Of a stretch of DNA of 64,000 nt, positions 10,944-21,295 are shown piece by piece (position 1 is the first letter of the stretch; each line of letters starts with the position of its first letter). The translations under genes and the position numbers were made by a program. The notes beneath the pieces are model-generated. The model did not search any database, was not told where the DNA came from, and saw only the letters and a program-made list of their open reading frames with translations. Source of the DNA: Haliclystus octoradiatus. Lineage: Eukaryota; Cnidaria; Staurozoa; Stauromedusae; Haliclystidae. The stretch is from positions 16,828,241 to 16,892,240 of the forward strand of contig OU744453.1 of assembly GCA_916610825.1 (NCBI GenBank). Reading direction: 5' to 3'.

Positions 10944-13900
10944 ATGGCTGATACAGGAAATACAAGTGCCCCTAGCAATAATACTCAACTTTCAAATCAA
11001 GGAAACCCACAGAGAATAAGACGTTCCTGTTTTGGAAAGTCAGCCGCTATTAGTAAGACAATAACAATTACTAAGAAGGAAATAGCGAATAACGGAAGAA
11101 AAACAACGATAAGAAAACTAAGAAATAAAGTACAAACCCTCCTTGATGGTACAATTATCCTCAATGATAAATACTTAGAAGCTATTGATAATACTGAAGC
11201 ATACAATACCGCGTGTGAATGGATTGTTGACTTAGAAGCAAACGTGATTTCATTTAACGATGAAGTAGATGAACATCTACATGCGCGTGCAGATGAGCCT
11301 GCGTCAACGGCAAGCTCATGTTTATCTGCATTGCAAAATCAATTGAATGTACGCTTAGATGATTTTATTGAAGAAGAAAACGCTGCTAGTCCACAATTTC
11401 AAACTCGAATACAAAATCAGATAATATTTCCCGAAGATATTGAATTGCCGCAAAACGATGAAAATTTACATCAAAAGGTTACTGAAAATAAAGTCAAACA
11501 AACAATACCAGATTTGCCAGAAAGGCCTTTCGACGCTTGGATTTATGAATCGAAACATAAAGAACAAAAACAAGCAAATGATTTATCAAATGTTGCATGG
11601 GGAGACACACTCGTCTCTATGACCCTAAAATTAGATAAATATTGCGGAGATCCTTTTGATTATCAAGATTTCATGATGTCATTCAAGCATCAAGTTCATG
11701 ATAGACTGTCTCTAAGTGACGACCAAAAAATGGCACATCTAATGTGTCACCTTGAAGGTACTGCAAAAATGATCGTTCAAGGTCTGCCTCGTAATGGTAA
11801 AGGATATCGCCAAGCCCTTTCAATCCTAAAAGAAACATTTGGTAACCCTGCCAAAATATCAAGAGCATTTATTGATAGAGTAACGCTAGGGCCTAAAATC
11901 CCCCCTGACGACCCTGAAGGCCTGAGAAATCTTTATTACGAACTTTATTCATGCTGGTCAGCATTAAATCAAATGAAGTTTTTTGACGACATGAATGCTT
12001 CGACCAATTTGGTTTCAATCGCAAAGAGATTCCCACGTTTTATACAACAAAGATGGCAACGAAAAGTGCAAGGTCTGAGGGAATCACAAAAAAGCCCTAC
12101 CTTGAAAAATATTCTTGATTTCTTGAAGGGAGAGCAAAATACGGCCAACGATCCTGTTTGGGGTGACTTATGCACTAAGAATGCTGCTACCAATAAGCAA
12201 GAGGCTGCCAAAGGAAAGGCAAAAGCTAGAGTTTCGTTAGCAATTTCGGAAGATTCAACACAAAAGCAAGCTGCAAAATGTCCAGCATGTGATGGTAATC
12301 ACAAAATATATTTATGCGAAAATTTCAGATCTAAGTCAGTAGACGAACGACGACAGTTTGTTGCAGATAAAAGGCTCTGTTTCAATTGCCTTCGCTATGG
12401 GCACATATCAAAAAACTGTTCATCAACAGCAAGTTGTAAAGAATGCAAGCAGAAGGGACACAATTCACTTCTCCATCGCAAAACGGAGAAAAGTGAGAAC
12501 GACGCTATAGTTACAGCAACCGCTAAGCTTACCACGAGTGAGACAGTGTTTTTGCAAATAGTGCCTATTAAATTACATGGGCCAAAAGGCACTGTCAATA
12601 CTCATGCATTACTTGATAGTGGTAGCGAAGTAACTCTAGTCAGTGAAGCGGTGGCAAACTCCCTGGGATTAAAGGGGGAACAAAATGAGCTAAGAATAAG
12701 CACAATAGATGGCGTTGGACATAGTCAAAGATCAAAAAACGTTAAGTTAAGTCTAAATGGGATTGGTGGGAAGACAGAAATAATTCCAGAAGCATGGACT
12801 GTAGAAAGGCTCAATTTGAAGGCCCCTCTTCCAAATAAGACCTTAGACCTTTCAAGATGGCCCCACCTAGTTGGAATTCCTCTAACCCATGGAAAACCCT
12901 CCACAATAGATGTTCTGATCGGTGCCAATGCCCACGAACTACTTATGCCTATAGAATTCAAGACTGGGAAGAAAGGTGATCCCGTAGCGGTCAAGACTCC
13001 ATTAGGATGGACGATGTTTGGGAAAGTAAGCCAAAGGTCAAACATTACTCCCTCAAATGCCCCAATAGTTAATGCCCTATCATTAGCTAACAAGGACACA
13101 TTAAGCTTAGAAAAGGCAATAGAAAGGTTCTGGACCATAGAAAGTTTTGGGACTACCTATGATTTCAAAGGGCCTTGTTCAAAGCAGGACCGAGATGCAG
13201 AACTGATTTTGAACAAGGCTGAATTAAGACAAGATAGCCATTATGAAGTTGGTTTACTTTGGAGCTCAGACCCCACTAAATTACCATATAATCGAAGATT
13301 AGCTGAAGTAAGACTTAATCATCTTAAAAGGAAATTTGAGAAAGATAATAAGTTTCTAAGCACCTATCAAGACGTAATAGAAGGATACATAGATTCTGGT
13401 TACGCAACAGAACTCTTAGAGACAGAAAGGGGAAGTAAAACCTGGTATTTACCTCACCATGGTGTTCAAGGCGCAAACAAATCGAAATTGCGCGTCGTGT
13501 TTGATGCGGCCGCTAAATATGGGGGGACGTCACTTAACGAAAATCTTGTGACGGGCCCTGACTTAATGAATAATCTGGTTGGTTGTCTGTTACGTTTCCG
13601 TGAGGAAAGAATAGCAATCCAAGCAGATATTCAAGCAATGTTTCACAGAGTATTTGTGAAAGAAGAAGACCGTGATGCTTTAAGGTTCCTTTGGTACAAA
13701 AACGGGGATCTTTCTAGGCCACCCACGGAATACCACATGAATGTACATATTTTTGGCGCAACCTCTTCTCCATGCTGTGCTACGTACGCCTTACAAAAAT
13801 GTGCAATTGATCAATCATCAAAGTTTCCAAAAGGTGTATCAAAAACGGTATTGCGAAATTTCTATGTGGATGATTTGTTGAAAAGTGTGCCAACAGAAGC

Positions 13901-16436
13901 AGGCGCAATTTCATTAGCAGCTGATTTGATGGAAATGCTACAGAATGGCGGTTTTAGACTTACAAAATGGATCAGCAATAGCAAAGAGGTGATGGAAAGT
14001 ATTCCTGAACATGATTGGGCCCCAAAATTAATTGATCTAAATCTCGATATGGACCCTCCCATAGAAAGAGCCCTTGGTGTCAAGTGGGATTTACTGAATG
14101 ATAATTTTGTATTCAAAGTTGCTGATTTAAACCGCCCTAATACAAAACGGGGTGTACTGGGAACAATTAGTTCAATATTCAATCCAGATGGTGCTCTTGC
14201 CCCTGTCCTGTTGGCACCGAAGATACTGATGCAAAGATTATGGGAATTAGATTTGACCTGGGACGAAAGATTACCCCTTAAGGAATTAGAAGAGTGGGAA
14301 ACATGGAAGCAAGATCTACCCCAAATAGAAAATGTCACGATTCCAAGGTTCTACAAAGAAAGGTTAGACAGTGAAGTTGTATTTAGCACTTCATGTCAGA
14401 TCTTTTGTGATGCATCTGAAAAGGCACTTGGCGCAGTCGCTTACTTACGATTTGAAGCAGCTGATAAAATTGAGTGCGCATTTGTTATCGGTAAATCTCG
14501 ATGTGCGCCTCTTAAAGCAATGACAATTCCAAGGTTGGAGTTACAAGCAGCTGTTATGGCGGTGCGACTAAGTGCAATGATAAAACAACAATTGGATATA
14601 AAAATTGATGAATATTGCTACTGGTCAGACTCAAAAACTGCACTTTCTTACATAAAGAATGAAAGTAGGCGATTCAAAATATTTGTCGCCAATCGCGTTG
14701 CAGAAATACATGACAATTCAGCACCAAGTGAATGGCGTCATTGTCCCACTGCAGAAAACCCTGCAGATGATGCGTCAAGGGGTATAAAGGCTAGCAGCCT
14801 CACAACAAACTCGAGGTGGCTAGCTGGCCCCGAATTTCTAAGAAAACCAAGGGGAGAATGGCCAAAAGACATTTCTTCCAATTTGAAATTTGACGAAAAT
14901 GATCCAGATCTGAAGAAAACTGACAAAATTATTGCTGCAATTTCAAATGACGAACAACATATTGAAAATAATATATTTGGGTACTCCTCCTGGAGAAAGA
15001 TGGTCCGAGTAATTGCACAATGCCACAAGTTTGCCAGTCGCTGCAAAAGTAAAGACACCCAACTAGACTTAGGTGTTGACGATTTAAACAAAGCTGAAGT
15101 CAGTTTAATCAAGCTAATTCAATTAAAGTCATTTAACGAAGAAATTATTTGTTTGAAAGATGGAAAACCATTGAGAAATTCAAGTTCATTGTCAAAATTA
15201 TGCCCATTTATTGACGAAAAAGGGATAATTCGATTGAGGGGAAGATTGGGTAAAAGTCAAGACGAAACATTTTCAAAATGTCCAATCATCCTTCCCCGAG
15301 GGCATCCCGTAGTTGTGGCCATCATCAACGATATACACCGATGTTTATATCACTCTGGGGTAAATTTCATGGTAGCAGAAATAAGACAGAAATTTTGGGT
15401 ACCAAATTTAAAGTCAATTGTAAAAAAGATTTTACACCGCTGCATTATTTGCAAAACGATAAAGGCTAAGAAAGCTCAGCAAATGATGGCTGATCTCCCG
15501 TTTGCCCGTGTTAATCCTGCTCGCCCGTTTCAGCGGGTAGGAGTAGATTTGTTTGGTCCTTTTCAGGTTAGAGTTCGGCGTTCAACAGAGAAGAGATGGG
15601 TGTGCCTATTCACGTGCCTGGTCACCAGAGCTGTTCACTTGGAACCAACATCATCCCTTGACACCGACAGATTCATCAATGCAATGACAAGATTTCAGAA
15701 CCGACGTGGACATCCAGATGAGATCTACTCCGATAATGGTGGCAACTTCGTGGGAGCATCAAAAGAAATCAAAGAAGCAATTAAAGAATGGGATCAATCA
15801 AAGATCACCACAACCCTGTCAAAACACAATGTCAAGTGGATATTTAATCCACCTTCAGCCCCCCACATGGGTGGGATTTGGGAAAGATTAGTCCGTTCAG
15901 CAAAAACTGCAATGAAGACTGTTCTGACTGGTCAATCAATGGATACAGAGTCGTTCGACACATTGTTAACAAATGTAGAAGACTTGCTTAATCATCGCCC
16001 ATTAACAAAGTGTTCAGATGATCCAGCAGATGAAGAACCAATTACTCCAGCACATTTCATATCTGGTGATACTTCAGTCAAACTATCACCAGGTGTATTC
16101 ACATCAAACGATATGCTATCCAAGAAGCGCTGGAGACGAGTGCAGCTATTAACAGACCATATATGGACGAGATGGAGAAAGGAATATTTGCAAACACTTA
16201 TGCAACGTACGAAGTGGTTTACAAAGAAAAGAAACTTCGAAGAAGGAGACTATGTCCTGGTCACAGACGATGATGTACCTCGTAATCAGTGGATGCCTGC
16301 AATCATCACAAAGACCTTCAATGGAGGAGACGGATGCGTTCGAAGCGTGGAAGTCAAAGTCAAGAATGGAAAATTAATTCGTCCCATCGCCAAGCTGTGC
16401 CTCTTGGAAGGCTCCGATGTGGGAATTTCATCGTAA
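10944..16436 (+). CDS. BEL/Pao gag-pol polyprotein, full length
   Basis: 1830 residues, starting 45 bp after the 5' LTR and ending 26 bp before the 3' LTR. In order: a gag domain of the DUF1759 type around residues 230-400 (YQDFMMSFKHQV); three Cys/His knuckles around 445-515 (CPACDGNHKIYLC, CFNCLRYGHISKNC, CKECKQKGHNSLLH); an aspartic protease with ALLDSGSEVTLVS near 553; RT with YVDDLLKS near 973; RNase H with IFCDASEKALG near 1154 and WSDSKTALSYI near 1228; an HHCC integrase zinc domain with HRCIICK near 1505; and an integrase core with VGVDLFGP, YSDNGGNF and GGIWERL carrying the D, D and E residues. The order and the fused single ORF are diagnostic of BEL/Pao. No break was seen. Confidence 0.97.
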   Translation: MADTGNTSAPSNNTQLSNQGNPQRIRRSCFGKSAAISKTITITKKEIANNGRKTTIRKLRNKVQTLLDGTIILNDKYLEAIDNTEAYNTACEWIVDLEANVISFNDEVDEHLHARADEPASTASSCLSALQNQLNVRLDDFIEEENAASPQFQTRIQNQIIFPEDIELPQNDENLHQKVTENKVKQTIPDLPERPFDAWIYESKHKEQKQANDLSNVAWGDTLVSMTLKLDKYCGDPFDYQDFMMSFKHQVHDRLSLSDDQKMAHLMCHLEGTAKMIVQGLPRNGKGYRQALSILKETFGNPAKISRAFIDRVTLGPKIPPDDPEGLRNLYYELYSCWSALNQMKFFDDMNASTNLVSIAKRFPRFIQQRWQRKVQGLRESQKSPTLKNILDFLKGEQNTANDPVWGDLCTKNAATNKQEAAKGKAKARVSLAISEDSTQKQAAKCPACDGNHKIYLCENFRSKSVDERRQFVADKRLCFNCLRYGHISKNCSSTASCKECKQKGHNSLLHRKTEKSENDAIVTATAKLTTSETVFLQIVPIKLHGPKGTVNTHALLDSGSEVTLVSEAVANSLGLKGEQNELRISTIDGVGHSQRSKNVKLSLNGIGGKTEIIPEAWTVERLNLKAPLPNKTLDLSRWPHLVGIPLTHGKPSTIDVLIGANAHELLMPIEFKTGKKGDPVAVKTPLGWTMFGKVSQRSNITPSNAPIVNALSLANKDTLSLEKAIERFWTIESFGTTYDFKGPCSKQDRDAELILNKAELRQDSHYEVGLLWSSDPTKLPYNRRLAEVRLNHLKRKFEKDNKFLSTYQDVIEGYIDSGYATELLETERGSKTWYLPHHGVQGANKSKLRVVFDAAAKYGGTSLNENLVTGPDLMNNLVGCLLRFREERIAIQADIQAMFHRVFVKEEDRDALRFLWYKNGDLSRPPTEYHMNVHIFGATSSPCCATYALQKCAIDQSSKFPKGVSKTVLRNFYVDDLLKSVPTEAGAISLAADLMEMLQNGGFRLTKWISNSKEVMESIPEHDWAPKLIDLNLDMDPPIERALGVKWDLLNDNFVFKVADLNRPNTKRGVLGTISSIFNPDGALAPVLLAPKILMQRLWELDLTWDERLPLKELEEWETWKQDLPQIENVTIPRFYKERLDSEVVFSTSCQIFCDASEKALGAVAYLRFEAADKIECAFVIGKSRCAPLKAMTIPRLELQAAVMAVRLSAMIKQQLDIKIDEYCYWSDSKTALSYIKNESRRFKIFVANRVAEIHDNSAPSEWRHCPTAENPADDASRGIKASSLTTNSRWLAGPEFLRKPRGEWPKDISSNLKFDENDPDLKKTDKIIAAISNDEQHIENNIFGYSSWRKMVRVIAQCHKFASRCKSKDTQLDLGVDDLNKAEVSLIKLIQLKSFNEEIICLKDGKPLRNSSSLSKLCPFIDEKGIIRLRGRLGKSQDETFSKCPIILPRGHPVVVAIINDIHRCLYHSGVNFMVAEIRQKFWVPNLKSIVKKILHRCIICKTIKAKKAQQMMADLPFARVNPARPFQRVGVDLFGPFQVRVRRSTEKRWVCLFTCLVTRAVHLEPTSSLDTDRFINAMTRFQNRRGHPDEIYSDNGGNFVGASKEIKEAIKEWDQSKITTTLSKHNVKWIFNPPSAPHMGGIWERLVRSAKTAMKTVLTGQSMDTESFDTLLTNVEDLLNHRPLTKCSDDPADEEPITPAHFISGDTSVKLSPGVFTSNDMLSKKRWRRVQLLTDHIWTRWRKEYLQTLMQRTKWFTKKRNFEEGDYVLVTDDDVPRNQWMPAIITKTFNGGDGCVRSVEVKVKNGKLIRPIAKLCLLEGSDVGISS

Positions 16437-16462
16437 TATCTCAATCTCCCACGGGGGGACTA

Positions 16463-17133
16463 TGTTGGCGCTGTTTGGACTATCGCCATGACAACACGTC
16501 ACGACGAACATTCAAGAATTCGCAATGTAATATAAAACGTGCGGAATCTAACGCACGCAATTTTATTGACGTCATTTTCATTGTTTTTAAATTATCTGTT
16601 GTTTTATTGAGTCTTTGTAAAGCCGCACTCTAGAAAGATCGGCTAATCTAGAACATTCGGTCTTACGTAAATCAAGGCATTGGTTAACATAGTTTGTTAA
16701 TGATTAATACTTATTTTTAGAAATAGATTTAGTATAAAGGTATGAAATTTGTAGAGATAAGGAGATATAAGAAGATGATCAGAGAGTAATGTTGTTGTGA
16801 AGTAAAATTATCAAGTTCATGTAAAGAAGTTTAAATGAGAAATATATGCATTGGAGATATTAACTGAAGATATATGTTTATTGGATTTCTTGGATCGAAC
16901 CTTTCGTCTAACACTATGTGTCTAAAGTGTTAAGAGTTGGGCCTGTAACGAACAGCCAACATCCTCGTCAAATCAATCGGTGAGTCTCATTTACACAGAA
17001 GTAATTGTGCCTAGTCAAGGACCCTACCTAAGAAGGTATCCAATTACATACACCTCCCTGTTAACGGCTCTAGTTTCTAAGAACAAGATACAGTCCTCTC
17101 TAAACAAAATAACTCAAGATAGAGCAGTTAACA
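16463..17133 (+). repeat. 3' LTR of BEL1
   Basis: 671 bp, the same as the 5' LTR as far as can be read. Confidence 0.95.
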
Positions 17134-18170
17134 CTGATGACTCCCATTGCGGTAGAAATGACGAATAATGGGCTGGAACCCGACTGCGAATGGAGTTGCC
17201 AAATACGAGTTGCGCAGGCGATTTACCATGAAAAGAAGGAGCGTTTAGCAATTCTAATAATCCTTCGTAGAAGTCTTCAGTATGAATAATACCGTTTTTG
17301 CAAGTTTTCATAATGAGATATTTCGTTTTCTTCACATTTATCGAGATAAATGGTATGAAGATAAACGGCATGGCCATTTGATTGTGGGTAATGCAGAGAA
17401 GATGGTGAGTGTTGAATGCCCCATTTGTTGCAGAAATTAGCGAATTCATAGCTTGTGAATTGAGGCCCCCCATCTGATCGAAGGCGAACAGGAATGCCAG
17501 TGTTAGCAAATAGCTGCATTAATGCCAGACACAATGGTGAAGTCGTAGTATCTTTGCCGAACTTTACTACACTTGACCACCCAGAATAACGATCTACATA
17601 CACCAGAAAATGCTGACCTTGAACTTCGAAGAATTCGGCTGAAGTTGACTCAAAAATGCGAGTCGGTAGCTCGTCTTCTTTGTATGGCTCCTTTACCTGA
17701 CTTGGGAGTAATTGCTGACAAGCTGTACGCGTTTGAATAATTCGATCAATGTCATTTGATATTTTTGGCCACCAAACAGCTTGACGTGCCCGTTGTTTAG
17801 TGCGAGTAATCCCTTGATGGGATGAATGCAGTCTTGACAGTATGTCAGAGCGACATCAGGAAGGGATAACAATTTGTGAACCACGCAATACAAGTCCATT
17901 TTCAATTGAGAGTTCATGATGGATTTTATGAAATGGTTGTAGGCTCGTTGGAAGAGCATTTGCATGTTTAGGAAAACCATTTGTGATCAGATTTATAAGT
18001 GATGAATAGTCAGTATCATTCTTGGCTTTATCTTGAAGAGACTCTAGAGTGCGATCAGGCCAAGGTGATGTTTGGTGTGACGTGGAATTAACAAATGAGG
18101 TCATCATTGCTTCGATTTGAAGATTACATTCTTCTGCTAATTCATCTCCTGGTTGAGGCTGAGAAATTGG
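17134..18170 (-). pseudogene. Gypsy integrase, zinc and catalytic parts, frameshifted
   Basis: After the stop at 18171 the polyprotein continues in pieces: 18107-17856 in one frame, then a region with HQGITRTKQRARQAVWWP in another, then VYVDRYSGW and RSDGGPQF carrying the first two catalytic aspartates. The stretch after PQSNGHA, where the catalytic Glu is expected, is scrambled by a further frameshift. The last part before BEL1 reads LLELLNAPSFHGKSPAQLVF and ends at PQWESS. Confidence 0.85.
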
Positions 18171-20249
18171 TTACCTAGAAAGGGCGTCTGCTATATGGTG
18201 GTCTTTTCCTTTGGTCCACTCAGTCTTGAAACTGAATGGAGATAATTTGTATAGAAGTCGTTGTAGTCGAGGATTGTCTGTATTCGTGATTGAATAACTG
18301 TTTAAAATTGGAAGAAGTGGCTTATGATCCGTCACGACGGTGAAATTCGATTGACCCTGTAGATACAGACGACATTTAAGAGCTGCCCATGGGACTGCCA
18401 GACATTCTAGCTCAATGGTGGCGTATCGCTTCTCAGCATCACTTAGGAAACGAGATCCGCATTCTAAAAGTCGCCATTGACCATTCTGTCGTTGTAGCAG
18501 GGCGTATCCCAAACCATGAAGTCTAGAAGCATCAGTCTGCAGAACTAATGGAAGATCTTGTTGATAAAACGATAAAATTGGAGGCTTTTGAATAGCCTCT
18601 TTGACTGCTTGGAAAGCCGTATCGTGAATTGGCAGCCACTGGAATACATTAGTTGACTTAAGTAAAGGTCTCATTGGCTCTTTGAGAGCAGCTATGGATG
18701 GACAGAAGCTCGACAATTGTTCAACGAACCCAAAAAACGATCTCAGTTCTGTCAAGTTTAATGGGGTTGGGAAATCAGTTATAGCTTTGATTCTTTCTGT
18801 ACTTGGTGTAATGCCTGAATGACTTATGTTATAGCCGACATACTTGACCGACGACTGTGCGAATATAAATTTGGTAGGATTCAAAGTGATGCCATAATGA
18901 CGGCATTGCTGTAACAAAGATTGCATGTGCTCAACATGATCCCCGAATGATGTATCATACAACAGTATGTCGTCAACCACTTTGCATGTTCGTGGTATTC
19001 CTTTCAGTGCCTGATCACCACGAAGGTTGTATTCGTCCCCACTGCTGATCAAACCCATGGTGGCACGTAAATATTTATATCTACCCCAAGGGGTTATAAA
19101 TGTTGTTAGGGATTGACTAGACTCTTCCAAGGGGACTTGCCAGTACCCACTAGTTGCATCAAGTGTGGAAAAGTAAGTAGCTTCTTGGTCTATTGTAGCT
19201 ATGGCTTCTTTGGGTGTAACTAAAGGGTACACAGGACGTTTGATATTTTGATTGAGAGCCCTCATATCCCCTACTATGCGCAGGTCACCATTTGACTTGG
19301 TTGTGATATGCATAGGGGAGTACCAATCCGTGGGTTCAGATACAGGGCAAATAATCCCTTTTTGTACCATAGAATTCAACGTTTCTTGAGCTTTGACATG
19401 CCATGCGAATGGTAATGATCTGGCTGCTCGGACATGAACAGGCTTAGCATCAGGTTTTAATTGTATTTTCATTGGTTGTGTATTCATAGGCTTCAAATGT
19501 TCAGTTGAGTCAAAAACATCGTGAAAGTCATTCAATAGTTGTTGTCGTATCGTGTTTATTTCTGTAGCAGTAGGTGGTACTGATATGTTTTGCTGTACGG
19601 TATTACCAGTTGTGGTCATGCTTTGTTGAGGATAATTTGGAGGTAATATTCCTAGATCTAAGGAAGCATACCAGCGAAGTAGCATACCCTCGAGTTCATA
19701 AAATACTTTAATGGTTTCAGCTGTGTTTTTACGTCCGTGGGAAATTGTAGACTCAAAAGTGCCTATGCACTGAAGAGGTTGACCGTTGGCAGCTTTAATC
19801 GTTGGTCCCTTGTATTTCTTTAGGTCAGAATGTTTAATACCCATACGCTGTGCATCCCGCCATCCCAGACATGTAGCTTCAGCCCCAGAATCAGGAAGAC
19901 AGATCATTGTCTTAGTAACCGTCTGATTAGGAATAGTAATTTTACATTCAATCCGTGGGGCTTTACGGCCAGAGCTTAATGCCATGACTATTGTATTCAC
20001 GTCATCTGGTCTGTTAGTAGTGCTTTGTTCGTCAAGTGAATTAACTGCTTTTGGCTGTCGGCAAACTTTTGAAAAATGATTTGATGATGTACAATTCCGA
20101 CATTGTTTTCCCCAAGCCGGGCATTGCGTGGGGCGATGTGTGCACTTCCCTCCGCATCCAGGGCATGTTTTGTTGTTGCTACGCGGGACATCCGATCGTC
20201 TAGGCTTTGTGCTTGCTGCATTAACAACAACCTGAGACCCTATTGTCAA
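18171..20249 (-). CDS. Gypsy protease, reverse transcriptase and RNase H (longest open part)
   Basis: 692 codons. Two zinc-knuckle-like clusters lie near residues 29-65 (CPGCGGKC and CRNCTSSNHFSKVC). The aspartic protease motif CLPDSGAEAT is near residue 118. The RT has its catalytic box as VVDDILLYD near residue 425 instead of the common YVDD or FIDD. RNase H starts near LQTDASRLHG (about 575). The frame ends directly after DALSR with a stop codon where intact elements continue into integrase. The upstream part of gag-pol is out of frame, so the ATG at 20249 is not the natural start. Confidence 0.85.
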   Translation of the reverse strand: MTIGSQVVVNAASTKPRRSDVPRSNNKTCPGCGGKCTHRPTQCPAWGKQCRNCTSSNHFSKVCRQPKAVNSLDEQSTTNRPDDVNTIVMALSSGRKAPRIECKITIPNQTVTKTMICLPDSGAEATCLGWRDAQRMGIKHSDLKKYKGPTIKAANGQPLQCIGTFESTISHGRKNTAETIKVFYELEGMLLRWYASLDLGILPPNYPQQSMTTTGNTVQQNISVPPTATEINTIRQQLLNDFHDVFDSTEHLKPMNTQPMKIQLKPDAKPVHVRAARSLPFAWHVKAQETLNSMVQKGIICPVSEPTDWYSPMHITTKSNGDLRIVGDMRALNQNIKRPVYPLVTPKEAIATIDQEATYFSTLDATSGYWQVPLEESSQSLTTFITPWGRYKYLRATMGLISSGDEYNLRGDQALKGIPRTCKVVDDILLYDTSFGDHVEHMQSLLQQCRHYGITLNPTKFIFAQSSVKYVGYNISHSGITPSTERIKAITDFPTPLNLTELRSFFGFVEQLSSFCPSIAALKEPMRPLLKSTNVFQWLPIHDTAFQAVKEAIQKPPILSFYQQDLPLVLQTDASRLHGLGYALLQRQNGQWRLLECGSRFLSDAEKRYATIELECLAVPWAALKCRLYLQGQSNFTVVTDHKPLLPILNSYSITNTDNPRLQRLLYKLSPFSFKTEWTKGKDHHIADALSR

Positions 20250-20305
20250 TTGTTCCGAGTCATTTTTTGACGCTTGAAATGTCTCGCATAAGTCAATACA
20301 AGTAG

Positions 20306-21103
20306 TTAATGACGTGAGTCTCTAATTATGGTCGTTATGAAACGATCGTCCCGACCACACAAACAAAAATCATAGTTGTTTGCTAAAGCGTACAATGAAA
20401 CTAAATAGGCGTGAAATGACTCACCCTCCTGTTGTCGACGGTCTTGAAATTCTACACGATCACGTATTATATTTCTTTGGCTTATGAGCCAGTCTTTGAT
20501 TCTTAATAATATTTCATCCATGGAAAGTTCTGTGGTGTTGTTTATACCAAGACGAGTCTCCAGTGTAATGAGCATATCGTGCGAAAGGAATGTTCGCAAA
20601 GCAGTCACTTGTCTTGCACGTGGGAAAACTGTAATGCCGGATAATTCCGCGTGATCTCTTCAATGTTGTGACCAGGCAGAGAAATCAGAAAAGGATACAG
20701 TTGTTTCCAATTTTGCTGGTGCATTGGCACCCTTTAATGTCATATTATACACTGATGTTCGACTGCTGATAGGCATACTTTCATCCTGTTGTTTTGTATT
20801 ATCATGATTTGCCGATAGTGATAAATCAGCGGTTTGACTCACGGATACAACCGGTGTCTTGTTCTGTTGTAAATATTGTTCGAGGCGTGTGTTTTGAGCC
20901 TGTTGTTGGTTGTCTAATTTAGACAATCTAGCGGTATACTCGCTGTCTCTCTTTTCTTGTTGTTGAATAGAGTTATTTTGCTGTTCGGCCATTCTCTGCA
21001 TCACATTCATCAAATTGTCCATTGACACGATTGATTCTCCTGGATTGATAGAAGGCATAGGTAGTGCAGCGTGGCTGCTGCGGGTTGTGGGTTTCTCGGC
21101 CAT
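20306..21103 (-). pseudogene. Gypsy gag, broken
   Basis: Starts with MAEKPTTRSS at 21103, with a Gln-rich coiled-coil-like segment, and is stopped at 20660. A second piece, 20608-20306, carries a capsid-like helix set (LITLETRLG...IKDWLISQRN...REFQDRRQQEGESFHAY type pattern). Stops and shifts separate both from the pol frame. Confidence 0.75.
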
Positions 21104-21197
21104 CGTGCGATGTGAAGTTGTAATCACAATTAGGATAGCTTTGTGTATGTATATACAGTATGTTTATATTACGAGCTGGATCCTGTCAACTGCGCCA

Positions 21198-21295
21198 TGT
21201 TGCATATGATAGATATAGACACTATATTAATACACGTCTGTTGTAGTTGAACTCAATATCTAATAAGCCTGACGCATGCGTAGTCAGATACATCA
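21198..21295 (-). repeat. 5' LTR of the Gypsy element
   Basis: 98 bp, followed (minus direction) by the primer-binding site at 21197-21178. The apparent C-terminus of the ORF at 21869-21222 runs through this LTR and is an artefact. Confidence 0.92.

Larger units (their letters stand above)
10229..17133 (+). mobile_element. BEL/Pao LTR retrotransposon 1 (apparently intact)
   Basis: LTRs 10229-10899 and 16463-17133 are both 671 bp (TGTTGG...TTAACA), and I found no difference between them by eye. The target-site duplication CTGAT lies at 10224-10228 and 17134-17138. The primer-binding site TGGTCCGTCGAACCGG starts two bases after the 5' LTR. The purine-rich tract ACGGGGGGACTA precedes the 3' LTR. 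One uninterrupted gag-pol ORF fills the interior. Matching LTRs, a perfect duplication and an open ORF indicate a very recent insertion, which landed in the Gypsy integrase. Confidence 0.96.
9370..21295 (-). mobile_element. Gypsy-type LTR retrotransposon, split by a BEL element
   Basis: Minus-strand element with unusually short 98-bp LTRs (5' LTR 21198-21295, 3' LTR 9370-9467), TGATGTATC...GCAACA. The target-site duplication ACTTC lies at 9365-9369 and 21296-21300. The primer-binding site TGGCGCAGTTGACAGGATCC follows the 5' LTR (21197 downwards). The purine tract AAAAACGGAGA precedes the 3' LTR. The gene order gag, zinc knuckles, protease, RT, RNase H, integrase is that of Gypsy elements. Several frameshifts and stops show it is dead. 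BEL1 (10229-17133) sits in the integrase C-terminal region. Length without BEL1 is about 5.0 kb. Confidence 0.93.

Noticed and set aside
21222..21295. C-terminal 24 codons of the ORF at 21869-21222 as part of a LINE protein
   Set aside because: These codons lie in the Gypsy 5' LTR; the real LINE continuation is at 9369.
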